Below, one piece after another: positions 53,326 through 64,000 of a stretch of DNA of 64,000 nucleotides; the stretch's first letter is position 1; the number at the start of each line of letters is the position of its first letter. The stretch is taken from contig OX439004.1 of assembly GCA_949316495.1 (NCBI GenBank), positions 7,438,605 to 7,502,604 on the forward strand, read 5' to 3'. The notes under the pieces are model-generated. The model was not told the origin of the DNA. It searched no databases and saw only the letters and a list, made by a program, of their open reading frames with translations. This stretch comes from Amphiduros pacificus (Eukaryota; Annelida; Polychaeta; Phyllodocida; Hesionidae). The translations under genes were made by a program, and so were the position numbers.

Positions 53326-54355
53326 AGAATGGGTCATCCAAACTAAACCTGTAATTCACATCACTGGAATGAAACCTACATACAAGAGAGGAGCTTAATC
53401 GGACATTGTGTTTGTTAGTTATGGGTATGTTTAAAGGGCAATAGGAGTTTTGTGGTAGTGACTTTCACCGTAAGCTAGTGTACTCTAAAGTCTAGCCAAT
53501 TTACCGGTTGCAACCCACATTAGAACCTACCCAGGTCATTTGTAATTGAATGCTGACACGGGGCACCCAAACAAAACCATCTCATGCTTATTTTTAAATA
53601 CAGAACTGTACAGAATGACCCAGAGGAAAACACATTTCTCACCGCTGCTGATCATTCTACTAATAAGACCAACACAGGAGAGGGTAGTAAATTTTCTGAG
53701 CACGTTTATGTAGAAAACTTGTAAATGATAGGTACAAGAGCACATGCCACAACGCAATTTTCAAGAGCACCATAGACGGCTAAAAAGTATTGTATGAGTA
53801 AAATTAGCTAGAACTTTGAAATGGAACTACATTCAGGATGAAAGTAGTTCATATAGTTTTCATGAATATAAATAGACTTCATGAAGCTAATCTCACACGT
53901 AAGATTCCTTCATCTGGTTCCTTGTGCCAAGATAATAAAATAAAATACACAGAAGTGTGTTCATCTTGCCACGATTCCATCAGCTCTCTAAAATTGTATT
54001 TGGAGCTGATGACATTAGAGAAACGAGGTACAATGGCCAACTAATTGTCGGTATAAAGTGCCACATGTGTCCTTTTCGCAGTCACATGATACAACCATCT
54101 TGAGTCACGTGAGTCTGCAAGGAAATCTGCGTGATATTCAAATTAAAGGACGTCACATGAAACATTATTGACCCTTAACAGGAATCAACACGTATCGTCC
54201 AATTCCAGAAAATAGTTCTCACACCTGAGGCAAATGTGATAGCGCCATGGTGGACAAATCGTGATTTGTGCTATACAGTTTGTGACTGCTGCAGACAGTA
54301 GGATGCCCTCTACTCTCTTGGCTGGCGGATTGTGGTGTGGACTGTGGCGTGGGCT
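53326..54355. other. Intergenic, no gene seen
   Basis: No supported feature. Confidence 0.4.
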
Positions 54356-55648
54356 GGGATGGATGGAAGGATAGGATGGATGGAAGGCTGGGATGAATGG
54401 AAGGTTAGGATGGATGGAAGGATAGGATGGATGGAAAGCTAGGATTGATGGAAGGTTAGGATGGATGGAAGGATAGGATGGATGGAAGGCTGGGATGGAT
54501 GGAAGGATAGGATGGATATAAGGATATGATGGATGGAAGGCTGGGATGGATGGAAGGATAGGATGGATAGAAGGATAGGATGGATGGAAGGATAGGATGG
54601 ATAGAAGGATAGGATGGATAGAAGGATAGGATGGATGTAAGGATAGGATGGATGGAAGGATAGGATGGATAGAAGGATAGGATGGATGGAAGGATAGGAT
54701 GGATATAAGGATAGGATGGATGGAAGGATAGGATGGATGGAAGGCTGGGGTGGATGGAAGGATAGGATGGATGGAAGGTTAGGATGAACATAAGGATAGG
54801 ATGGATGGAAGGCTGGGATGTATGGAAGGATAGGATGGATGGAAGGTTAGGATGGATAGAAGGATAGGATGGATGGAAAGCTAGGATGGATGGAAGGTTA
54901 GGATGGATAGAAGGATAGGATGGATGGAAGGATAGGATGGATGGAAGGCTGGGGTGGATGGAAGGATAGGATGGATGGAAGGTTAGGATGGATAGAAGAA
55001 TAGGATGGATGGAAGGATAGGATGGATGAAAGTGTAGGATGGATGGAAGGCTGGGATGGATGGAAGGATAGGGTGGATGGAAGGTTAGGATGGATGGAAG
55101 GATAGGGTGGATGGAAGGCTAGGATGGATGGAAGGATAGGATGGATGGAAGGCTGGGGTGGATGGAAGACTAGGATGGATGGAAGGTTAGGATGGATAGA
55201 AGGATAGGATGGATGGAAGGATAGGATGGATGGAAAGCTAGGATGGATGGAAGGTTAGGATGGATAGAAGGATAGGATGGATGGAAGGATAGGATGGATG
55301 GAAGGCTGGGGTGGATGGAAGGATAGGATGGATGGAAGAATAGGATGGATGGAAGGATAGGATGGATGGAAAGCTAGGATGGATGGAAGGTTAGGATGGA
55401 TAGAAGGATAGGACGGATGGAAGGATAGGATGGATGGAAGGCTGGGATGGATGGAAAGCTGGGATGGATGGAAGGTTAGGATGGATGGAAGGCTAGGATG
55501 GATGGAAGGATGGATAGGATGGGAGGAAGGATAGGATGGATGGAAGGTTAAGACGGATGGAAGGTAAGGATGGATGGAAGGCTTGTATGGATGGAAGGTT
55601 AGGATGGATGGAAGGATAGGATGGATGGAAGGATAGGATGGATGGAAC
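54356..55648 (+). repeat. 17-bp GGATGGAAGGATAGGAT minisatellite
   Basis: About 75 units in 1.3 kb of strongly purine-rich plus strand. The minus-strand frames rich in HPSYPSI are repeat artefacts. Confidence 0.97.
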
Positions 55649-57707
55649 ATAAAAATAAACAAAAAAACAGAAAAGAGAAAAAACAAAACAAAACAAAAAA
55701 TAGCAAGTATCCAGATTACCAGCTGGTCTGGGGGTTGACATGTTTAATCATACTGTATTTGTGATCCTAAATGTCCATTGGGTTTTAAAATGGGAAAATC
55801 ATCCTCTGGGAATACACGTCATGTGAAAATGTGAAACACAGCATCCAGAAACTCGACAGGACACTGACATATCACAGTAAAATGAAATTGAGATTTAATA
55901 AGTCAATGATAGATAAAGCCGACGTGGCTTTCAGTTTCCCAGACAAGACACACAGAGTCAAAAGTTTTACATTACAATTTTGAACAATCAATATCAACTA
56001 TTTGCCGTCTTATTTGGAGCTGTATCTATCCCACTTTTTCATGAATAGTGGGTTATATGAACGATTCCTGCCAATATCTGCAACATGTGCTTGGGAAATA
56101 ATTTCAATTTTATCTTTTTTATAATGACACTTTTATCATTTTTAATATCAAAAACTAAATTAAAATGATATCCTTTTTTAAAGGTGACCCAACAGATATT
56201 CAATATCGTTATGACATAAGTTATAAACGCATCGGTTGTTTGAGACCATATTAAAAATGTTGTAAAGTTACTGAAAAGATCAAATGTTAGATAGATATGG
56301 CAACCTTGTGAATATGATATTAGAATATAATAAAAGATGAACACAGACAAAAGACCTTCTGATGCCTTTGTAGAAGCTGGATGATAAATGAATTGCAAAT
56401 TATCAATTTCAAAATTGCTCCTCCTTTTTGACAAGACAACGTCTTGAATACTCCTGGAGTCAATTTGCTTGTTATCATCAGTTCTTTGTTTGAGCATGTC
56501 TCTTCAATGCTCCTATTGATGATCAGAGCCTGCACTTAAGTACAGCGACTATAGTCTATGAAATAAAATAACACTGATCTTTCCTATGGAAATGTTATTA
56601 AATACATATTTAGATTAGGATGGACAAATATGGGTGAAACGATTTTATATTAGCAAATGAAATAATCACTTATATGACTGAAGTGACACTTTAAAAATGT
56701 CTTTTATTTTGATTGATTAAGAGTAAAAGAGTCCTTAATTTATAATTTGTAGAAATTGTGTGTATCCGCATCTGATACACACTAACACATTATAACCTCA
56801 ATGAGAATAAAGGAACTCAAGAGATAACAATTCATCAGGAAAGCTTCTATATGACAATTCTGCGCCGATCACCCTTCTCATAATGCGGTAAGACAGGAGG
56901 TAATCAACTACGATATTATTATAAATCCATCATTATGGGCCATTTGGGCCATTTGAGTTGTTGAGTGATTTCAACCTCTATCGTTCAATAACATTGTGGA
57001 GTACAACACAGCAATAGTGACAGCCACATTATGTCAGAGGTCCCCGTTTTGCTCTGTCATTCCTGTGATGGATCGCTATTTATTTACTCATTGATAAGGG
57101 CAGTTAAGTTTGAAGGTGTAGGGAGAACACAAGGGCCTGTCGCCCTCTTATTAGCGCCAGTGATGTATCCATATGCCTCAAATTCATTTAACAGGAAATT
57201 GGTAAAGCTTTTCGATCATTTCTGCTTGGCATGAACCATTTAACCTTCAAAGAAAGAGGAAACATTTAAAAACGTGCCTCTGTATTCAGAATTGTCAATC
57301 ATTCTCACCAAATATTGCACTGATATGTGTCAGGAAGCAAGTTTGGTAAAGTTTGGTAAAGTTTGGTAAAGTTCGGTAAAGCTCTGGACAAGTTTACAGA
57401 AGTTTACAAATTTACCAAACCCTATGCGCATGCGCATTTGCAGCAATGACAAGAAATATTTCCTGAAAACAAATTATACTATGTCATATTTGTACATTCA
57501 CATAATATTTTCATTAAATATTATCAGAATAATTCTCGCAGGAAAATCAAATTTGACGACAGAATTAGACTACGACATAGAGTGATGATCGCTAGCACAT
57601 TGAGCTTTCCAAAATTGAATCATCCAATCCGATATGAAAAGAAAAGTGAAACTATTGATCATATCAAGTCGACTTTCGGACCTTTTAACTAGTCTGAAAG
57701 TAACACT
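55649..57707. other. Intergenic, no gene seen
   Basis: No supported exon. A short GTTTGGTAAA repeat (four copies) lies at 57340-57380. Confidence 0.45.
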
Positions 57708-57803
57708 GCCGGCAGTAGGAGTCGAACCCACCACCTCCCGTCCTCCACTTATATAACCATTGAAGGCACAGATCCTACACTCTACCAACTGCGCTAGTGG
57801 GAC
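57708..57803 (-). tRNA. tRNA-like sequence, probable pseudogene or SINE head
   Basis: The minus strand has a perfect A-box (TAGCGCAGTTGG, 57796-57785) and B-box (GGTTCGACTCC, 57728-57718) and a pairable T stem. The acceptor ends (GTCCCAC and TGCCGGC) do not pair, and the A-to-B spacing of about 56 bases is long. A functional tRNA is unlikely; a tRNA-derived repeat of a family different from the SINE at 4874 fits better. Confidence 0.5.
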
Positions 57804-58797
57804 CGGTTTCAAACCGATATGTTTGTGCCTATATATTCTTATCATTGATTAATAAGTTATTCTGAAAGACAGATACACCAATGTTTGTATATTCTGCCGA
57901 GTCAGTTGTTGATATTTTATCACTACTAGCAATGCCGTTGAGTCTGCAAAGTTATTTACTTTTTACGACAGTACCGCGCATGCGTGACAAGTCTCATCTC
58001 CAATTATTTCAGTGTCAATCCGAATTCGATCTGGACTTTGTCATACCAAAATAAATACACGCAAAAGTGAAATGTGGAAAAAATATGTGGTATGACGATT
58101 TTATATGAAACGCAATCTGATCAAGGTACAAAACCCTCAGGAGATCAAAGACAAAATAAAAACTGAATCCTGGATATCAAAGCTTGATAGTTCCACAGAG
58201 ACCAAGGCAAAAATATTCCATTATGTAAACATAGAATATCAAAAAAGGGAATCATGCCAGGATCAAACAATCATTACAGGATCAAACGAATTAGGCAGAG
58301 CAAAATAAATCAGGATAATTTCCTGAAGTTCAAATGAGATAAGTATGATAGAATAAAGAAGAAATACAAGTTTTTCAAGTAAGCACCATTTATCACGAGA
58401 GGTTTCTTGTGACATATTACCTGTACACTAGACCACTGACAACAACATTTTTTATCAACCTAACCATTTGTTTCAAGGAACATTACAGATATAATTTCAG
58501 TCCATTGAAGGTTGGGACTGGAGCCATTTGTAAGACACGGATATCAGGTGCTCCTTGTTTGCACTCTTCTCTTTCATTGTTATATATGGTGGTGCTTGTC
58601 AGGTGCTGTTGTTACACATGGTAAAAAGCACCACTACCTCAGGCCGGCCACTCCGTGTCTCCTGTATCAGCGTCACTTATCTCGTTCCTTTACTCAGCAT
58701 CTACCTATAGCTTCACATAATGAGCCACCTCAATTTATGAGGTTTACCAAAGTAGACTGTACTCAGTTCCAATAAGTGAATGCGTTATCGTAAATCT
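57804..58797. other. Intergenic, no gene seen
   Basis: No supported feature. Confidence 0.4.
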
Positions 58798-59035
58798 TGT
58801 TTGTATTGGATTCTTGCTTGTATTGGATTCTTGCTTGTATTGGATTCTTGCTTATATTGGATTCTTGTTTGTATTGGATTCTTGCTTATATTGGATTCTT
58901 GCTTGTATTGGATTCTTGCTTATACCGGATTCTTGCTTATACTGGATTCTTGCTTATATTGGATTCTTGCTTGTATTGTATTCTTGCTTGTATTGGATTC
59001 TTGCTTAAATTGGATTCTTGCTTATATTGGATTTA
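58798..59035 (+). repeat. 17-bp ATTGGATTCTTGCTTGT minisatellite
   Basis: About 14 units. Three frames stay open because the repeat lacks stops; none is a gene. Confidence 0.97.
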
Positions 59036-59199
59036 GGCACCTCCACTGAGGCATCTCCAGTGTAGTGGTGAGTTTTCCAGTTCTATATATTGATGAGGTG
59101 CTGATTGGAAAACCCCTAATTTGTGCGTTAACAGAGGGCGTTACAGGTATGTTGTTATACGTTTTCTATTATGGGAGTTTAACGTATATATTTTGTTGC

Positions 59200-60090
59200 T
59201 TAATCTAAGAGGAATAAGGGGTGGCTGAAATAGTGGGAAGGGGAGGGTTAAGAGGGTGGATGAAGGAAGTAGTAGGAAGGGAGGGGTTAAGAGGGTGGAT
59301 GAAGTAGTAGGGAGGGAGGGGTTAAGAGGGTGGATGAAGGAAGTAGTAGGAAGGGAGGGGTTAATAGGATGGATGAAGTAGTGGGAAGGAAGGGGTTAAG
59401 AGGATGAATGAATAAGCAAGAAGAGAGGGGTTAAGAGGATGGGTGAAGAAGAGGAAGGAAGGGGTTAAGAGGATGAAGGAAATAGTGGGAAGGGAGGGGT
59501 TAAGAGGATGTGTGAATTAGCAGGAAGAGAGGGGTTAAGAGGATGGGTGAAGTAGCAGGAAGGAAGGGGTTAAGAGGATGGATGAAATAGTGGGAAGGGA
59601 GGGGTTAAGAGGATGAAGGAAATAGTGGGAAGGGAGGGGTTAAGAGGATGGGTGAATTAGCAGGAAGGGATGGGTTAATAGGATGGATAAAGTAGTGGGA
59701 AGGGAGGGGTTAAGAGGGAGGAAGGGGTTAAAAGCATGGTTGAAGTAGCGGGAAGGGAGGGGTTAAGAGGATGGTTAAAGTAGCAGGAAGGGAGGGGTTA
59801 AGAGGATGGATGAAATAGTGGGAATGGAGGGGTTAAGAGGATGGATGAAATAGTGGGAATGGAGGGGTTAAGAGGATGGGTGAAGTATCAGGAAGGGATG
59901 GGTTAATAGGATGGATAAAGTAGTGGGAAGGGAGGGGTTAAGAGGGAGGGAGGGGTTAAAAGCATGGTTGAAGTAGCGGGAAGGGAGGGGTTAAGAGGAT
60001 GGTTAAAGTAGCAGGAAGGGAGGGGTTAAGAGGATGGGTGAAGTAGCTGGAAGGGAGGGGTTCAGATGGTGACGTGACAGGAAGGAAGGG
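59200..60090 (+). repeat. Purine-rich minisatellite of about 35 bp
   Basis: About 24 units around GGGAAGGGAGGGGTTAAGAG. G-runs recur in each unit. Confidence 0.93.
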
Positions 60091-61055
60091 GTTTGGAAAT
60101 TATTGTGCCGAGGTAGCAGAAAGACGTAAACACAGGAAGGACTAGTGTCACAATTTGCATACAGATTGTGTACACTGTGGTGCGGTTTTATGGAAGGCCA
60201 TTTAATGTTAGGGCATCATCATGGTCAGATGATAAATCACGTATCTTGCTCATTGAAAGGACTAATGGCCAAAAATAGAAAACACATTTGGTTTTTTTAG
60301 GTTAAGTAAGGGGTGTTGACGAACATTGAAGCATAGTGTCCTAAAAACCATTATCAATGGCTTTGATGTTAAATATTTCAGAACGGCAACAATAAAAACC
60401 TGCGTATTTGTGGCCAGTAAAATGACATGATATATAAATGCCTGCGTGAGCCCCACTTGAGGCCCTCTATTGTCCTCATTCAGTCCGTCACGATTTATCT
60501 CCTCAGAGGGTAGGCTGTCAACCCGCCTTTTTAACACAGAATGTATGTTCTAGTGTGCTCTATTGTTGAAAACTGCAAGAAAAGGTCATTGTAGTCAACC
60601 ACGTCCAGCAAAAGTCACACTCTGACACTGTGAAGAAAAGACAGTGTGTACTCAACACAGTGGACATCGGCAGATTGATAATGGTATCACCCTTCAAGAT
60701 TAATCCCCAGTATGTGTCTCTTCTCCCACATTACAGCAGCTACAGAGAGGCAATTCCATCTGCGCATTGATATGGGCATTGCTTTTGCCACGTTTACTGC
60801 ACCCTAAAGGTCTCGCAGAGCAATTGCATTGTTCAAGTCCATTGGTCAGCAATTGACAGAAACCTACGTGGCATATTGGGCTGTCCCAGCTACCCCCATA
60901 ATAGCACATTGATTTAATCCCAGATGAGGAAAACCCTTATAAATGAATTTGATGTGATTTTTAATATTGTAGTAAAGATGTTGGAAACTCCAAACGGACT
61001 TTCCTAAATGTTACTCAATATCACGTAACTTTGATTAATGACACGCGTTTTCTAA
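60091..61055. other. Intergenic, no gene seen
   Basis: No supported feature. Confidence 0.4.
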
Positions 61056-61195
<140 letters not shown>

Positions 61196-61317
61196 TTCAA
61201 AACAATATTCAAACCCGCCAATGCATTAAGAGAGTGATCCTAGAATATCTCTCACAGGGTTTGACAATTATATCTGTTTTATATGATCAGAAAGTGTTAC
61301 GGTTCCCATCGTCAATG

Positions 61318-61540
61318 TAGTACCATTATACTATTAGTACCATTATACTATTAGTACCATTATACTATTAGTACCAGTATACTATTAGTACCATTATACT
61401 ATTAGTACCATTATACTATTAGTACCATTATACTATTAGTACCATTATACTATTAGTACCATTATACTATTAGTACCATTATACTATTAGTACCATTATA
61501 CTATTAGTACCATTATACTATTAGTACCATTATACTATAC
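61318..61540 (+). repeat. 17-bp TACCATTATACTATTAG minisatellite
   Basis: Thirteen nearly perfect units. Confidence 0.98.
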
Positions 61541-61949
61541 TTATTCATCCTAATAAAACACCTATACATACGTGCCTGAGTAAAATGCGGGCCATAGACT
61601 GTGAAATAAAGTTCAAAATATCTTAAAATATTAATTGTAGATACCAAATAAACAAGTCAGAAATGCCTTACAACTCAAGATTTTAGATTGAAGGAAACTT
61701 TATTTAAATCAAGAATGCATGCTATGTAATTCTATCCAAATCGGTCTCCTGCTAAAACATATATATTTCTGTTGTTGCGAAATATGAGTTATATTAGTGT
61801 TCTGTCTTAATGTAGAACCAGTACATTGCAGTACAAGAGTTCATAAAAATATTTCAAATAAATCCAGCAAGTGGACAAATGGAGCAACTAATAATTGAAT
61901 AAGGAAGTTACTGCGGCAGAATCGTGTCTTGCTCTTCAAATCCTACTTC

Positions 61950-62640
61950 AGATGCAGGATACTGATGCCAAGACAATCATCGCATCGTGCATGTTAACTA
62001 CTCCAGATGCAAGATACGTACTGCTGCCTACCATGACAATTACTGCTTAGACAGATGCTAACTACTCCAGATGCGAGATACTGCTACCAATTACTGCTTA
62101 GACAGATGCTAACTACTCCACAGGCAAGATACTGCTACCAATTACTACTTAGATGCTAACTACTCCAGATGCAAGATACTGCTACCAATTACTACTTAGA
62201 TGCTAACTACTCCAGATGCGAGATACTGCTACCAATTACTGCTTAGACAGATGCTAACTACTCCACATACAATATACTGCTACCAATTACTGCTTAGACA
62301 GATGCTAACTACTCCACATGCAAGATACTGCTACCAATTACTGCTTAGACAGATGCTAACTATTCCAGATGCAAGATACTGCTACCAATTACTGCTTAGA
62401 CAGATGCTAACTATTCCACATGCAAGATACTGCTACCAATTACTGCTTAGACAGATGCTAACTATTCCACATGCAAGATACTGCTACCAATTACTGCTTA
62501 GACAGATGCTAACTACTCCACATGCAAGACACTGCTACCAATTACTGCTTAGACAGATGCTAACTACTCCAGATGCGAGATACTGCTACCAATTACTGCT
62601 TAGACAGATGCTAACTACTCCAAATGCAAGATACTGCCGG
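61950..62640 (+). repeat. 51-bp minisatellite, about 13 copies
   Basis: Units begin CAGATGCTAACTACTCCACA and contain CTGCTACCAATTACTGC; the left end is diverged. Because 51 is divisible by three the plus strand is open as a 17-residue repeat, without coding support. Confidence 0.95.
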
Positions 62641-62709
62641 CATGACAATTACTACATGGACCTTAGCGTGCCCATTATCTCCGTGTTATTGATTTGTAAT
62701 AAAGGATAA

Positions 62710-64000
62710 CATCCCACAATATAAATTATTTCCTTTGTAGTATACAACTGTACACAACTTTCTTTGTACATTTTCCCCACCTAATCAAATCCTTTTCCGT
62801 TTGTTAAATAATACAACAGCTTCATTTATCGCCTGCCGGAGGGAGTAACAAATAGATTGTAGATGGTAGATTGATTCTTTTTTTCCATCTCATCTGGAGA
62901 AGCCGAACTGCATAAATAATATTGTATTTAAGTTAATCGTAAACACTTTATTTGAAGGAAAATAACAATCTCGCTAAAATGCGGACAACTTACTATTCTG
63001 GGAGTGATCATAATTTAATCTACAAACTTTGCAAAATCTGCAAAATCTGCAACAAGATAGTGAAATGCTTCCGGTTTATCAATGTCCAGATATCTCATTA
63101 GAAGTCATCAAAATCACTTGCATTTTTTCAATTCCTAGCATTTTTTCAATTCCTAGCATCATTGATGATTCGATAACTCAACTTAAATTTGACCTTATCA
63201 CATTTTAATCATATACAGTGATTGTTTTGGCTTGCCAGCAACCCATTATGCCGTTGTCTTGATGAAAGTATAGTGTTATTATCATTTACCTAATTACATT
63301 AACTATTTCAATAAGTAGAAGACATGTTCAAAACAGTTTCCACAGATCATTACTGAGATATCACCCCTTCCCCTTCTACTGATACAAGAAGTTTCCTTTA
63401 CCATTTCACATAAACCCAATAACAAACCAATCATAAGTGAGCACTATTCATCATTTGGTCCCAGTGGACCAATTATATGCCTGAGATATTCATAACAATA
63501 TTTCAAATAAACCCAGCAAATGGAACAATTAATAATTGAATAATGGCGTCACTGTTATGTGACCTGGTGGCGGTGAGATATCAAAATATATTGCGATTTG
63601 ATCGATACAACACATTACTTGGCATAGCAAAGTAGATGATATGTGTTAATTATGAATGTGATTTGACATGTTATTTTTGTAGGCACGCCATGTATTTGAT
63701 TGTGGAGATGTGAGACGATACTAAGAGGTGAGGCTGAGTGATGAGTAGGCGTTTGCAATTAAGTGATAGATCTAACACATCCTAACCCTGTCACAGTTCC
63801 ACACATAATAGATATAAGCTTCATTACCCTAATTTGTCTCTCTGATACGCCTAATTGATATGCGTTAACGTTGTCTAAATATGGCACGATGAAATGACTT
63901 ATAATCCAATCACAGAGAAGGAAACATCTCATAATCAAATATTCTGCTGTAATGGACTTGTTGGTCTTATACTTAAATGGAATAGTGACATTGTTTAATG
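62710..64000. other. Intergenic, no gene seen
   Basis: No supported exon, RNA or large repeat to the window end. Confidence 0.4.

Noticed and set aside
54456-55741. Minus-strand frames rich in His-Pro-Ser-Tyr
   Set aside because: Artefacts of the 17-bp purine-rich repeat.
57708-57803. Functional tRNA gene
   Set aside because: Both internal promoter boxes are intact but the acceptor ends do not pair and the spacing is long.
62200-62709. 169-codon open frame of 17-residue repeats
   Set aside because: 51-bp minisatellite without coding signals.

Overview
The window is animal nuclear DNA: AT-rich, intron-rich, and crowded with microsatellites, minisatellites and tRNA-headed SINEs. The gene families, many short tandem arrays and the SINE type suggest a mollusc or another lophotrochozoan. 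That assignment is inference; no species-diagnostic gene is present. I saw no retroviral or other capsid-bearing element.

Five multi-exon protein genes can be assembled from splice sites, reading-frame phase and domain sense. (1) 227-1340 (+) is the 3' end of an immunoglobulin-superfamily gene with a hydrophobic, GPI-type tail. (2) 1711-5355 (-) encodes a secreted coiled-coil/olfactomedin (OLF) protein, 476 aa. (3) 11620-16005 (+) is a diverging paralogue, 566 aa, with the same intron phases plus an 11-unit Pro/Thr stalk. (4) 19045-27336 (+) is a complete Ig-superfamily gene, 416 aa, three Ig domains and a GPI-type tail; its last exons match gene 1 in phase and layout. (5) 30779-46875 (-) is a Cys-loop receptor subunit related to nicotinic acetylcholine receptors, complete except for the signal-peptide exon. 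Genes 1-4 form an Ig/OLF/OLF/Ig cluster: two tandem surface Ig genes enclosing a head-to-head pair of secreted OLF genes. A shared extracellular adhesion or recognition role is plausible but unproven.

Between and inside these genes lie a TTAA-flanked inverted-repeat element (7082-8004) with a decayed second copy (17130-17905), two near-full SINEs and one SINE head, a four-copy 365-bp tandem array inside OLF gene 3, a cluster of four inverted 55-bp repeats (8602-9163), a 223-bp duplication just upstream of a TATA promoter, and an orphan exon resembling a TIMP/netrin domain (6575-6772). From 46876 to 64000 no gene is supported; it holds about ten tandem arrays.

The most unusual observation is that two unrelated genes each carry an intronic tandem array that copies the gene's own exon end and 5' splice site: about 16 copies of a 29-bp unit after the M2 exon of the receptor, and four copies of a roughly 64-bp unit after exon 4 of the minus-strand OLF gene. 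Both look like minisatellites seeded from a splice donor, leaving strings of decoy donors. Also notable are a glycine at the usual leucine gate position of the receptor pore, a possible 27-nt in-frame microexon in its loop A, palindromic RFX-type X-boxes in the Ig gene, and a palindromic poly(A) signal shared by two convergent genes.
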